61,204 nt of DNA from an uncultured Flavobacteriales bacterium (GTDB taxonomy: Bacteria; Bacteroidota; Bacteroidia; Flavobacteriales_D; Crocinitomicaceae), in the NCBI GenBank assembly GCA_903945495.1, contig CAJAVU010000012.1:1-61204 (forward strand). Direction: 5' to 3'. The position numbers were made by a program, and so were the translations under genes. Shown here one piece after another: positions 1 to 9,161 of the stretch; the stretch's first letter is position 1; every line of letters starts with the position of its first letter. The notes beneath the pieces are model-generated. The model was not told the origin of the DNA and searched no databases. It saw only the letters and a program-made list of their open reading frames with translations.

Positions 1-39
1 CATTCCCATATGCTTATTATGACTTCTTCGATTCGTTAA

Positions 40-1407
40 TTAATAGTGACATTTTGCACATTCCCAACCACCTAGTTCTGCAACTGATACTTTACCATCT
101 TCAAGGTATTTCTCATACAGTTTCTTGTCGTTGTTCAACAAACGTTTGTGAATTTCATTGTAATATCCATCATTCTTGGTATCGATACTACCTGTAGAAA
201 TTTCTTTCTCAGCGTGACACTCAATACACCAACCCATTGTCATTGTAGGTTTCGTTAATGGAATGTTTCCTTCGATTTTATTTAATTCTTCAACTGGCCA
301 CACTTTTTGTGTTTCCACTTGTTTTGTCATGTCACCGTGACATTGTTTACAATCTACACCACCAACTACTACGTGTTGAGAGTGATTGAAGTATACGTGA
401 TCAGGTAAAACGTGAACTTTGTTCCAAACAATTGGTTTCGTTTTTCCAGTGTAAGAACCTGCTCCTTCAGGATTCCATCCTGCTGCTTCGTAAATTTTAG
501 CAATTTGTTCTTGTTGCGCTGGTGTACGACCATTGATTTGTTTGTGACAGTTCATACAAACATTCACTGAAGGTATACCTGCAGTTTTGGATTTTGTAAC
601 TGAGCTGTGACAATATTTACAATCGATTCCATTCGTGCCCGTGTGGATTGCGTGAGGGAAAGCAATTGGTTGAGATGGTTGATAATTTTCAACAACACCA
701 ATGCTATACAAGCCTAGGAACAGTGTCACAACAACACCGATTACAACAACTAAAGAAGCTAAACCAACATACAAACGGTATTTCCATGCCCAAGATTTCA
801 ATTCTTCAGCATAAGACATCCCTTCATTTAATGGTTCACCCGCTTCATCCGCCGCAGCAAACTTCAACTGACGACGAACACCGCCAACAGCTAAAATGAT
901 TGTAACGAAAATTACGCCTAATATCAACCAAATCCACCCATTAGAAGTTTCTTCAGTTGTTCCAGTAGCATCTGTTTCCGCACCAGCCTCACCTGTTGCA
1001 CCTGCATCTCCTGCTCCAGCAGCAGCTGGATCTGGCTGAGAATCAACCCAGTCCAATATTGCGTCAATTTCCTCTTTTTTCAAATCTGGGAACGCACTCA
1101 TCGCCGATGGCGACCAAGTCGAAACAGTTTGAGCATAAGGGTCACTTGCCGCAGCAGTTTGCCAATTGTTTACCCATTGATAGATTGACCCTTCCTTGGC
1201 TCCGCCATCCGTCCATTTCTGACGAACTTGGAAAAGCTTCGGTCCAGTACTATTCTTGTGGGGTTGGTGACAGCTAGCACATTTCGATTTGAAAAGAGCA
1301 TCACCTTGAGCGTACGTTGTGAATGATCCAGTCGCTAACACAATCGTTAGAGCGCTGAAACACCAATTTCTAAAGTTTCTAAACATCTGACTTCTAGATA
1401 TTTTCAT
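40..1407 (-). CDS. actA: Alternative complex III subunit ActA, hexahaem cytochrome c
   Basis: Haem c subunit of alternative complex III, the menaquinol-oxidising complex that replaces cytochrome bc1 in Bacteroidota. Six CxxCH haem sites are visible: CASCH (43-47) in an N-terminal class I cytochrome c domain, then CKYCH (263), CMNCH (284), CKQCH (353), CIECH (394) and CAKCH (450) in the pentahaem part. A signal peptide ends near AYAQ/TYAQ (31-34). A Pro/Ala/Gly-rich linker (126-155) leads to a membrane helix (157-174), and a second helix follows (about 213-236). The mono-haem/pentahaem fusion is the form I associate with flavobacteria. On the same strand an ATG-GGA-ATG begins at position 9 and runs off the window, which is where actB would be expected; too little is present to call it. 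Confidence 0.9.
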   Translation of the reverse strand: MKISRSQMFRNFRNWCFSALTIVLATGSFTTYAQGDALFKSKCASCHQPHKNSTGPKLFQVRQKWTDGGAKEGSIYQWVNNWQTAAASDPYAQTVSTWSPSAMSAFPDLKKEEIDAILDWVDSQPDPAAAGAGDAGATGEAGAETDATGTTEETSNGWIWLILGVIFVTIILAVGGVRRQLKFAAADEAGEPLNEGMSYAEELKSWAWKYRLYVGLASLVVVIGVVVTLFLGLYSIGVVENYQPSQPIAFPHAIHTGTNGIDCKYCHSSVTKSKTAGIPSVNVCMNCHKQINGRTPAQQEQIAKIYEAAGWNPEGAGSYTGKTKPIVWNKVHVLPDHVYFNHSQHVVVGGVDCKQCHGDMTKQVETQKVWPVEELNKIEGNIPLTKPTMTMGWCIECHAEKEISTGSIDTKNDGYYNEIHKRLLNNDKKLYEKYLEDGKVSVAELGGWECAKCHY

Positions 1408-1454
1408 GTAAACTACTGTAAGTCTATCGTCAAAAAAACGGTATTTGACGGAAG

Positions 1455-1462
1455 CAAATTTA
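1455..1462 (-). promoter_or_regulatory. Candidate -7 element for actA
   Basis: On the minus strand this reads TAAATTTG, a full match to the Bacteroidota -7 consensus TAnnTTTG, 47 nt before the actA start codon. No TTG at the usual -33 distance was found, so this is a single-element match. Confidence 0.4.
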
Positions 1463-1641
1463 GAAGAATCACAGTATTCTATGACAGTTTTATGACAATT
1501 TTAATCGATAAAACTGTAATTTAAATTCATTCTAAATAAGGATGTTCCACTAATCCCTGATTTGTATTGATTTAACAAATTTTAGGAACCTTGACTTTTT
1601 AGCATTTTATAAACAACCCTCAGAAAACACTTAAGATTTTA

Positions 1642-1649
1642 TACATTTG
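1642..1649 (+). promoter_or_regulatory. Candidate -7 element for the SPOR-domain gene
   Basis: TACATTTG, a full match to TAnnTTTG, lies 16 nt before the ATG at 1666. No clear -33 TTG is seen at the correct distance. Confidence 0.4.
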
Positions 1650-1665
1650 CATAAAATCATTAAAC

Positions 1666-2070
1666 ATGAAGGCTGCAATCCAATTTCTAATTATCAGTTT
1701 CGTTTCAATTCATGCATATTCTCAAACTGGTAATGTGGACATAATTAAAGATGCAAGAATTGATGCTTTGGTCAAAAAACAAGGCATAGTAGTTCCACCG
1801 GCTACGTCGCCTCAAATCACAGGATATCGTGTTCAACTTTTCTTTGATTCCGATCGAAAATTAGTAGACGAAGCGAGAAGTAAATTCATTGCAGCCTATC
1901 CAAAGGTTGATTCATATGTCGTATTTACTGCACCCAATTATGTTTTGAAAGTTGGCGATTTCCGTTCAGAACTCGAAGCAGAGCGAATTAAAGACAACTT
2001 ATTTAAAGATTTCCCAACAAGTTTTATTGTTAAGGAATTGGTTAATCTCCCTCGAATCGACCAAGATTAA
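1666..2070 (+). CDS. SPOR-domain protein, secreted
   Basis: A 134-residue exported protein with a signal peptide (1-19, cleavage after AYS) and a C-terminal SPOR domain (about 52-127; start GYRVQLFF, end SFIVKE). SPOR domains bind denuded septal peptidoglycan, so a periplasmic, division-associated role is the family-level expectation. The short region between signal peptide and SPOR domain (VDIIKDARIDALVKKQ) is typical of small Bacteroidota SPOR proteins. Its 3' end overlaps the convergent flavoprotein gene by 29 bp. A -7-like element lies 16 nt upstream. Confidence 0.8.
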   Translation: MKAAIQFLIISFVSIHAYSQTGNVDIIKDARIDALVKKQGIVVPPATSPQITGYRVQLFFDSDRKLVDEARSKFIAAYPKVDSYVVFTAPNYVLKVGDFRSELEAERIKDNLFKDFPTSFIVKELVNLPRIDQD

Positions 2071-3226
2071 GGATAATTGAGTGAGCAGCTTTTGCTCCAG
2101 TTGAAACAGCTCCCTGAATTAAATATCCACCAGTTGGAGCATCCCAATCTAACATTTCACCTACACAAAAATAATTAGGTAATTTTTTCAATTGAAAATT
2201 TTCATCAATTTCAGTTAAATCAATTCCACCAACTGTAGATATAACCTCATCAATTGGTCGTAAACCAACAACCGGCAATTCAAATAACTTAATAAGATTT
2301 GCTAATTTTTCGGTATTCAAATAATCTTCCTTTGAAACCGAATCTTTGATCCATTGAATAGCAATTTTTGAAAGTTTCAAATTTTTCAATCCTTCGGTAA
2401 CATTCTTTGCCTTTTGCATGCGATTTACAATATCACTTTCATCAAGCGACGGCTTAAAATCGATAACTATTTTGTGACCATTTCTAAAATCACGATTCAT
2501 AGCATAGGCTGGCGCTCCTTCTAAACCATATCGTGTTAAAACTACATCACCTAATTTAGAATATTCAACTGAAATCAAACGACAATTCTTTATATGACCA
2601 CCTTCCAAATCTTCATCAAGTAATTTTGAATCCAAGACTAAACCACTATTACTCGCTTCAAATGGGACACATTTAATGTTCTTTTTTGAAAAGATGTCAA
2701 ACCAATCACCTAATGAGCCCGTCTGTTGCCAAGATCCACCACCCAAAGCGAAAATTTTTGCATCTGCATCAATTGTTAATTGACCTTGTTTCGTTTCAAA
2801 AACAAGACTGGACAACTCAACTTGATTCAGCTTATGCTCATAGTGAAATGACGCACCATTCGCAGTCAAATAATTCAACCAGGCATTCAACACTTCGATT
2901 GGTTTAATTCCTTTTTTAGGAAAAATCTTACCAGAGGAACCAACATAGGTTTCTATCCCAATTTTTGCCAGAAAATCAATGAAATTTTGAGGAGTGAAAA
3001 AACGTACTGCATTTTTAACTAATTCACGATCATATTTATCACAGAAAGAAACTAGTTCTTCCGCATTGGTTAAATTAAAACCACCGTGACCAGCTACTAA
3101 AAACTTTCGTGCAGGAGCTTTTTTATGATCAAAAAACTTAACATCAAAACCGTTTTCAACGAGCAAGGTTCCCGCCATTAATGCAGCAGGACCCGTTCCA
3201 ACGATTGCAATACTTCCTTTTTTCAT
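2042..3226 (-). CDS. HI0933/PP_4765-type flavoprotein
   Basis: Predicted 394-residue FAD-dependent oxidoreductase of the YhiN/HI0933 superfamily, closest by motif to the PP_4765 subgroup (TIGR03862). Visible are the dinucleotide-binding turn GTGPAALMAG (10-19), the RKFLVAGHGGFNLTN segment that follows the first Rossmann unit, YVGSSGKIFP, and the C-terminal FAD contact GGYLIQGAVSTGAKAA. The substrate is unknown. An upstream in-frame GTG at 3253 exists, but a perfect -7 element lies between it and the ATG at 3226, so I take the ATG. The gene is divergent from rnpA and overlaps the SPOR gene at its 3' end. Confidence 0.8.
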   Translation of the reverse strand: MKKGSIAIVGTGPAALMAGTLLVENGFDVKFFDHKKAPARKFLVAGHGGFNLTNAEELVSFCDKYDRELVKNAVRFFTPQNFIDFLAKIGIETYVGSSGKIFPKKGIKPIEVLNAWLNYLTANGASFHYEHKLNQVELSSLVFETKQGQLTIDADAKIFALGGGSWQQTGSLGDWFDIFSKKNIKCVPFEASNSGLVLDSKLLDEDLEGGHIKNCRLISVEYSKLGDVVLTRYGLEGAPAYAMNRDFRNGHKIVIDFKPSLDESDIVNRMQKAKNVTEGLKNLKLSKIAIQWIKDSVSKEDYLNTEKLANLIKLFELPVVGLRPIDEVISTVGGIDLTEIDENFQLKKLPNYFCVGEMLDWDAPTGGYLIQGAVSTGAKAAHSIILNLGRFEGD

Positions 3227-3231
3227 TTGGT

Positions 3232-3239
3232 CAAATTTA
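3232..3239 (-). promoter_or_regulatory. -7 element of the flavoprotein gene, 5 nt from ATG
   Basis: Reads TAAATTTG on the minus strand and ends 5 nt (ACCAA) before the ATG at 3226. It rules out the upstream GTG as start and predicts a leaderless or nearly leaderless mRNA. Confidence 0.5.
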
Positions 3240-3272
3240 AGGACAAGTTTCACGAATAGCGAATCGGTTTAA

Positions 3273-3280
3273 TATATTTG
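3273..3280 (+). promoter_or_regulatory. -7 element of rnpA, 4 nt from ATG
   Basis: TATATTTG followed by CAGT and then the rnpA ATG at 3285. The start codon sits where transcription should begin, so the mRNA may be leaderless. No exact -33 TTG is visible. Confidence 0.5.
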
Positions 3281-3284
3281 CAGT

Positions 3285-3680
3285 ATGAATGAACAATTCG
3301 GCAAGGAATACAAGCTGTGTAGTCAAAAAATAATCGATACCATTTTCATTGAAAAGAAGAGTGTCAAAGCCTACCCGTTTGTTCTATCCTATTTCGAATT
3401 GCCCTTACCTAGTTCTACTCCATTTCAAATAACAGTTTCTGTTCCCAAACGAATTTTTAAAAAAGCGCACGACCGAAATCGAATAAAACGATTGATGCGT
3501 GAATGTATTCGAAAGAATAAATTAAATTTAGAACCGTTTTTAATTGATAACACGAAACAAGTGGCACTATTTATGATTTATACTGCCCGCGAAGAACTCA
3601 CAATTGAACTTCTTCAGAAAAAAACAAAACAACTTTTCAAACAATTGATCGATGAACTATCAAAAGACACAAAAAACTAA
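3285..3680 (+). CDS. rnpA: Ribonuclease P protein component
   Basis: Protein subunit of RNase P, which assists the catalytic RNA in 5' maturation of tRNAs. The 131-residue length fits the family. The diagnostic RNR box is present as DRNRIKRLMRE (about 64-74), preceded by the beta-strand FQITVSVPKRIFKKA. As is usual in Bacteroidota, it is not preceded by rpmH here but followed by an S41 peptidase gene; the stop at 3678-3680 is 4 nt from the likely start of that gene, so the two are probably co-transcribed. Confidence 0.93.
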   Translation: MNEQFGKEYKLCSQKIIDTIFIEKKSVKAYPFVLSYFELPLPSSTPFQITVSVPKRIFKKAHDRNRIKRLMRECIRKNKLNLEPFLIDNTKQVALFMIYTAREELTIELLQKKTKQLFKQLIDELSKDTKN

Positions 3681-3684
3681 TTCA

Positions 3685-5316
3685 ATGCGTCGTATTCTAT
3701 TAAGTGTTGGTTTTGCCTTTACGTTTATTGCGAATCTACATGCTCAAAGTAATGGATTTGAAGTAATAAAAAACATGGAGTTGATGGACCAAATCTATCA
3801 GCACCTTGAAATGTATTATGTTGACGAACCACAGACAGGAAAGCTTTCAAAAGTTGGAATTGATGCAATGCTGAAAGAATTAGATCCTTACACTGTTTAT
3901 TATCATGAATCAAACATTGAAGATTACCGCTTGATGACAACTGGTCAATACGGTGGGATTGGTTCATTGATTCGTAAAATTGGTGAGTTCACATACATTG
4001 CAGAACCTTACGAAGGAAATCCTGCAGAAAAATCTGGATTAAAAGCAGGCGATAAAATCATTTCAATTGATGGCAAGACAATGATTGGAATTCCATCAGA
4101 TGATGTTTCTAATTCGTTGAAAGGTCCAAAAGGAACAACAATAGAAATTGAAATTGAACGTGAAAACGAAGGGAAAAAGAAACTATCTGTAACACGCGAT
4201 GAAATTAAACTACCAGATGTTCCTTATTCGGGAATGTTAAACGAAACAGTTGGTTATATCAAATTGAATAGTTTTACGAATACGGCATCTTCAGATGTTA
4301 AAACTGCTTTTATCGATTTAAAAGCAAAAGGTATGACTGAATTGGTACTGGATTTACGCGGAAATGGCGGTGGTTTATTAATTGAAGCTGTAAAAATTGT
4401 CAATTTGTTCGTGAAAAAAGATCAAGTAGTTGTAACGACAAAAGGACGCGTTGCTGAAGAAAATCGTACATACAAAACAATGGAAACACCAATGGACTTA
4501 ACCATTCCACTGACCGTTTTAATTGATGAAGGATCTGCATCTGCGAGTGAAATCGTTGCTGGAAGTATTCAAGATTTAGATCGCGGTGTAATTATCGGAA
4601 CCACTTCTTATGGAAAAGGTTTAGTACAACGCACGTACGATTTGAAATACGGTTCGAAAGTTAAATTGACGATTGCAAAATACTACACTCCATCTGGAAG
4701 ATGTGTGCAACGTTTAGAATACTACGAACGTGAGGATGGCGAAAAACCAAAAGAAATTGCTGATTCGTTATTGAAAATTTTTAAAACGAAAAATGGTCGT
4801 GACGTAATTGATGGCCGAGGAATTGAACCGGATGTTGAAATTGACGAAAAAGAATTGAGCCGTCTTACTGCAACAATTTATGCCAATAACTTAGTATTTA
4901 ATTATGCTACAAAATATGCATCATCACATCCGACAATTCCTGCCGCTAAATCATTTAGTTTGAGTGACGAGGAATACAATGCTTTCAAAGCATACGTTTT
5001 AAAAGAAGAATTCACCTATTCAACGGCTTCCGAAGAAATGCTAAAGAAAATGAAAGCAACCGCTGAAGAAGAAGGTTTTTATGGCGATTCAAAAGCTGAA
5101 TATGATGCTTTAATGGCGAAAGTTGTACCATCAAAAGAACGTGATTTGGAGAAATTCAAAAGCGAAATTAAAATGCTTTTGGAAAATGAAATTGTATCGC
5201 GTTATTATTACCAAAAAGGTAGAGCTGAAAACTCTTTTATATCAGACGATTACATTAAAAAGGCATTGGAAATTTTGAAAAACAAAGTAGAATACAATAC
5301 TATTTTGGGGAATTAA
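3685..5316 (+). CDS. ctpA: S41 C-terminal processing peptidase
   Basis: Periplasmic carboxyl-terminal processing protease of the Tsp/CtpA family, 543 residues from the chosen ATG. A signal peptide (MRRILLSV...LHAQ, 1-21), an N-terminal helical region, a PDZ domain (about 90-170, with GIGSLI and GLKAGDKIISIDG) and the S41 core are visible. The Ser/Lys dyad lies in GSASASE (serine near 286) and SYGKG (lysine near 311), 25 residues apart as in the family; the RGNGGG turn is also present. An upstream in-frame ATG at 3652 would overlap rnpA and push the signal peptide inside, so 3685 is preferred. Members trim or degrade periplasmic proteins from the C-terminus. Confidence 0.9.
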   Translation: MRRILLSVGFAFTFIANLHAQSNGFEVIKNMELMDQIYQHLEMYYVDEPQTGKLSKVGIDAMLKELDPYTVYYHESNIEDYRLMTTGQYGGIGSLIRKIGEFTYIAEPYEGNPAEKSGLKAGDKIISIDGKTMIGIPSDDVSNSLKGPKGTTIEIEIERENEGKKKLSVTRDEIKLPDVPYSGMLNETVGYIKLNSFTNTASSDVKTAFIDLKAKGMTELVLDLRGNGGGLLIEAVKIVNLFVKKDQVVVTTKGRVAEENRTYKTMETPMDLTIPLTVLIDEGSASASEIVAGSIQDLDRGVIIGTTSYGKGLVQRTYDLKYGSKVKLTIAKYYTPSGRCVQRLEYYEREDGEKPKEIADSLLKIFKTKNGRDVIDGRGIEPDVEIDEKELSRLTATIYANNLVFNYATKYASSHPTIPAAKSFSLSDEEYNAFKAYVLKEEFTYSTASEEMLKKMKATAEEEGFYGDSKAEYDALMAKVVPSKERDLEKFKSEIKMLLENEIVSRYYYQKGRAENSFISDDYIKKALEILKNKVEYNTILGN

Positions 5317-5347
5317 TCGTTAGTACATTACCCAAAACAAACTACGT

Positions 5348-6904
5348 ATGTTGAACCGATTTTTCGGTACGAATTTTCACACCTCTTTCCATTTATTCGG
5401 AATTAGCGCATTTGCCGTTGGTCTTCCAACGAGTAAGGTTATTTTATCGCTTGCATCCATGTTGCTTCTATTGAATTTACTGTTGGAAGCTGATTTCAAA
5501 ATGTATTGGAAAAACATCCGTTCGAATCCTTTATTAGTAGTTCTATTTTCCTTTTGGAGTTTACATTTAATTGCTCTACTATGGACAACTGATTTCTCTT
5601 ACGCCTTTAATGACGTTCGTATTAAAGTTACACTGCTTTTAATTCCGTTAATCTTAGTAGCCAAGCCAATTCAACAAGAACAGGTATTGATTCTTCCCCT
5701 AGGATTTTTTATTGCTAGTCTTTTTGTAACTTCTTCATACAATTACGCTTGTTTCAATCAGTGGATTGGGCACCATCACTATGAAGACATTCGGGGTTTA
5801 TCATTATTCGGATCGCATATACGCTATGGGATACTTATTGCAATGGGTGCTGGAATAAGTTTGTATTATTCAAATAAAAACAAAGGTCTTTTAAGACTTG
5901 TGTTTCTTAGTTTATACGCTTGGTTTAGCTATTACACATACTATTCTCAAATAATATCGGGCGTCGTTGCACTTTTTGTTGTAAGTATAAGTTTTATTGT
6001 GTTTTTACTATTTCAAAAATCAAAACGTTTGGGAATTTCTTCACTCATTTTTACCGCTTTATTCACGATTATTTCTGTGGTAATACTTTTCTCGGGTTCA
6101 CCAAGTGAAAAATTTGATTCAAATTATAAAACCATTAATTCCAACACCCTCACAAAATCTGGAAATCCTTATACTCCTTTATACAATGCAGATGGAAGTA
6201 TAAATACTAAACCCATTTTTGTAAATGTTTGCGAACATGAATTAAATCAAGAATGGGCAAAACGTTCAAGCTATCCTATCGATGGACTCGACGACCGCAA
6301 GCAAGCTATACGATTTACAATTTTGCGTTACATGACTTCCAAAAAATTGAACAAGGATTCTGTTGGAGTTAGCCGATTAAACAAACAAGACATTCGAAAC
6401 ATTGAACACGGAATTGGCTCAATTCAAGAAAGTGGAAGCGGACTATTGTCACGCATTGATGGAATCAAATTTCAATTGCGCCACAATGAAAATCCAAATG
6501 GTCATTCCATGCTTCAACGTGTTGCTTTTTGGAAAGCAGGAATAGAACTAATTAAACGAAATTGGTTATTTGGAGTTGGTACTGGTGATGTTCAAACAGC
6601 ATTTAATGAAGAATACGAGCGCAGTCATTCTCTTCTAGTACCAGAAAATAGATTAAGAGCACACAACTCCTATTTAACGAGCTGGATCAGTTTTGGAGTA
6701 CTTGGAATCGCTCTCTTTCTTTTGATGATTTTCTTGTACTTAAAATGGCAAATTACGGAACAAAATCTAATTGGAATTATGTTCATACTTGTAGCAATGA
6801 GTACATTCTTAATTGAAGATACCTTAGAAACGCAAATGGGTGTTAGCTTTTTTGCTTTCTTCTATGGAATGTTTGCAGTGAAAAAAATTAATTCCCCTTC
6901 TTAA
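5348..6904 (+). CDS. O-antigen ligase/polymerase-like membrane protein
   Basis: A 518-residue polytopic protein with about ten hydrophobic helices and the Wzy_C/O-antigen ligase signature near the C-terminus (FGVGTGDVQTAF, then RAHNSYLTSWISFGVLG). Between the two halves sits a large hydrophilic loop (about 250-400), in the position of the catalytic periplasmic loop of such enzymes but longer than usual. The likely role is transfer or polymerisation of surface polysaccharide. It starts 31 nt after the S41 peptidase and probably belongs to the rnpA operon. The last 17 bp overlap the 3' end of the convergent antiporter gene. Ligase versus polymerase cannot be told from sequence. Confidence 0.75.
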   Translation: MLNRFFGTNFHTSFHLFGISAFAVGLPTSKVILSLASMLLLLNLLLEADFKMYWKNIRSNPLLVVLFSFWSLHLIALLWTTDFSYAFNDVRIKVTLLLIPLILVAKPIQQEQVLILPLGFFIASLFVTSSYNYACFNQWIGHHHYEDIRGLSLFGSHIRYGILIAMGAGISLYYSNKNKGLLRLVFLSLYAWFSYYTYYSQIISGVVALFVVSISFIVFLLFQKSKRLGISSLIFTALFTIISVVILFSGSPSEKFDSNYKTINSNTLTKSGNPYTPLYNADGSINTKPIFVNVCEHELNQEWAKRSSYPIDGLDDRKQAIRFTILRYMTSKKLNKDSVGVSRLNKQDIRNIEHGIGSIQESGSGLLSRIDGIKFQLRHNENPNGHSMLQRVAFWKAGIELIKRNWLFGVGTGDVQTAFNEEYERSHSLLVPENRLRAHNSYLTSWISFGVLGIALFLLMIFLYLKWQITEQNLIGIMFILVAMSTFLIEDTLETQMGVSFFAFFYGMFAVKKINSPS

Positions 6905-9053
6905 AGATATTTCCAACCTCTTTACCGATTTTTTGAATTGCCTCAACACCTTTGGTGATTGCACTACCGTCAATATCCTCGTAGTTACCAAACATATTTT
7001 CCACGATACTTTGAGATGGATAAATTAAAATAGTATCATTTTCTGGAAATGCCTTTTCTAATTTTCCTGGGAATGAATCTATACCTGTCGCATAAGAAAT
7101 CCCTCCGTTACGAGCAGAACAGAAAATCAATAAGTCGGTATCTGATTTCTTCTGATTCAACAAAAAGAAGTCGTCTAATTCCTCAATTTCTATAAGTTTC
7201 GTTTCAATTGAAATCTTATTTGCCTCACCAACTTTCACCCATCTTTCGAATGTTGCCGCAGTAGCAAATAATTCTAATTTAATGTTCAACTCTTTGCCAA
7301 GTCGTAAAAGTCGTTCAACCCAAAGAGCAAAGCTACTCTCCAATTCGGCCATCGGTGGTGCAATGACAATAATCTTATTGTGGGAAATGAATGGTTTATC
7401 AAATTGACAAAAGAAAATCGTTTTATCACATACGTCCAATAAATGTTCTCGATCGTCACCAACAATACGTTTCAACAAATTCATATTTCGGTTATCATTC
7501 AAAACAACAATATCCGTAACCAATTCTTTGGAAACTCGCGAAATACCGGATGACAAATTATGATCAATCGTGGCAATTGTATTTATTTTTGCTTCATGGC
7601 CTGAAAAATGTTTCACGATTTCCTCTAACGATTTGCGTGATTTACGGATCATTCGTTCAGCATCCTCATTATTCGGATAAACACTTACAACAGAAATTGG
7701 ATTAATCACTTTTGGATCTGAAACCATCAAGGCAAAATCCAACAAGGATTCATTTCCTTTCAATTCGTTCATCGAAACCAATAAGTGCTTATTACGCAAT
7801 CGTGTTTCTGTTTGATCATCATCACCTTTTTCCGCAATTTCAATCAACAAACGTTTACCTGCGTTTTCAGTCACAAAAGATGCAACCATACACGTAAACA
7901 AAATCAAAAGAACGGTTCCGTTAACAATATTTATGTCCAAAATTTTATTTTGGAAACCAACCATGATAATCGCCAAGGTTGCAGCTGCATGAGAGGTACT
8001 CAAACCAAAAATGATTTGACGTTCAGTTCCCGTCATCTTGAATATTTTCTGCGTGATAAAAGCTGCCAACCATTTACTAATGATTGCGAAACTTGTTAAA
8101 ACACCCGCAATAATCAATGGCCATGTTCCTGTGAAAAACACTTTGTAATCTACCACCATTCCCACGAAAATCAAGAAGAATGGAATAAATAAGGAACTAC
8201 CAATGAATTCAACGCGATTCATCAAAATTGAGTTATGTGGAATTAAACGATTCAACACCAAACCAGCAACGAAGGCTCCAATGATGTGTTCAACACCAGC
8301 AACTTCCGCTAAGAAGGCTGCAAAAAAGACAATTGATAGTACAAAAATGTATTGCGACGATTTTTCACTATCCAATTTACTAAAAAACCAACGCGCCACT
8401 TTTGGTATCAAGAAGAACATGATTACAGAGAAAATTGTAAGTGAAGTAATCAAACGCAACCAAAATGCGCCATCCAAATTGCCCTGTGCTGAACTTGTAA
8501 TGACAGCAAGAATAATCAGTACCGCTGTATCTGTTAAAATTGTTCCACCAATCGTAATGGCAACAGCTTTGTTCTTCGTTAAACCAAATTTCGAAACAAT
8601 TGGATAGGCTACTAATGTGTGTGTTGCAAACATACTCGCTGTTAACCAACTTGCAGTTTGACTCAAATGCAAACCATAATAACACAACGGGAACCCAAGT
8701 GCAATTGGAACGAAAAACGTTAATGCTCCAAACGTGACACTTTTCTTTAAGTATTTTTTGAATTCATTCATGTCAAGCTCTAAACCAGCCATGAACATGA
8801 TGTACAATAAACCAATTGTAGAGAACAACTTAATTGAACCTTCAGCTTTCATGTGTTCAGGTCCAATCAGTCCTAGACCATGTGGCCCGATTATTACTCC
8901 TGAAATAATCAATCCAATGATTGCGGGAATCTTCACTTTTCTCAATATAATAGGAGAAAGTAGGATGATAAAAAGCAAAAGTGAAAAAACTAAAACGGGG
9001 TTTTTCAAGGGCAAATGAAACTCAGAAAGAAGGTGTTCAAAAAAATAGTTCAT
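6888..9053 (-). CDS. CPA2-family cation:proton antiporter (KefB-like)
   Basis: Inner-membrane monovalent cation/proton antiporter, 721 residues. The first 400 residues hold about 12 membrane helices of the Na_H_Exchanger fold (motifs GLIISGVIIGPHGLGL, HTLVAYPIVSKFGLTKNKA, GVEHIIGAFVAGLVLN). The cytoplasmic C-terminal part (about 410-721) has two alpha/beta segments resembling universal-stress-protein folds (HLLVSMNELKGNESLLDFAL; KIIVIAPPMAELESSFALWV), as in Bacteroidota homologues, rather than a TrkA-N domain. It probably serves pH or Na+/K+ homeostasis. A -7 element lies 23 nt upstream on the minus strand; the gene is divergent from mgtE. Confidence 0.85.
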   Translation of the reverse strand: MNYFFEHLLSEFHLPLKNPVLVFSLLLFIILLSPIILRKVKIPAIIGLIISGVIIGPHGLGLIGPEHMKAEGSIKLFSTIGLLYIMFMAGLELDMNEFKKYLKKSVTFGALTFFVPIALGFPLCYYGLHLSQTASWLTASMFATHTLVAYPIVSKFGLTKNKAVAITIGGTILTDTAVLIILAVITSSAQGNLDGAFWLRLITSLTIFSVIMFFLIPKVARWFFSKLDSEKSSQYIFVLSIVFFAAFLAEVAGVEHIIGAFVAGLVLNRLIPHNSILMNRVEFIGSSLFIPFFLIFVGMVVDYKVFFTGTWPLIIAGVLTSFAIISKWLAAFITQKIFKMTGTERQIIFGLSTSHAAATLAIIMVGFQNKILDINIVNGTVLLILFTCMVASFVTENAGKRLLIEIAEKGDDDQTETRLRNKHLLVSMNELKGNESLLDFALMVSDPKVINPISVVSVYPNNEDAERMIRKSRKSLEEIVKHFSGHEAKINTIATIDHNLSSGISRVSKELVTDIVVLNDNRNMNLLKRIVGDDREHLLDVCDKTIFFCQFDKPFISHNKIIVIAPPMAELESSFALWVERLLRLGKELNIKLELFATAATFERWVKVGEANKISIETKLIEIEELDDFFLLNQKKSDTDLLIFCSARNGGISYATGIDSFPGKLEKAFPENDTILIYPSQSIVENMFGNYEDIDGSAITKGVEAIQKIGKEVGNIFKKGN

Positions 9054-9076
9054 CTGCCAAAAATTAAGTTTGAGAG

Positions 9077-9084
9077 CAAAGATA
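9077..9084 (-). promoter_or_regulatory. Candidate -7 element for the antiporter gene
   Basis: Minus-strand TATCTTTG, a perfect TAnnTTTG match, 23 nt before the ATG at 9053. No -33 TTG is evident. Confidence 0.4.
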
Positions 9085-9138
9085 ATTGTTTCATTTTATT
9101 TTAGCTGCCTTTCAAATTAATGATACGATGAAATAACC

Positions 9139-9146
9139 TATCTTTG
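9139..9146 (+). promoter_or_regulatory. -7 element of mgtE
   Basis: TATCTTTG, a full TAnnTTTG match, 15 nt before the ATG at 9162. It overlaps an in-frame TTG at 9144, so that TTG cannot be the start of a protein made from this promoter. Confidence 0.5.
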
Positions 9147-9161
9147 CAAAAATTCTTTTCA

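Noticed and set aside
1-9. Start of actB on the minus strand (ATG-GGA-ATG)
   Set aside because: Only three codons are inside the window; expected from gene order but not supportable as a feature.
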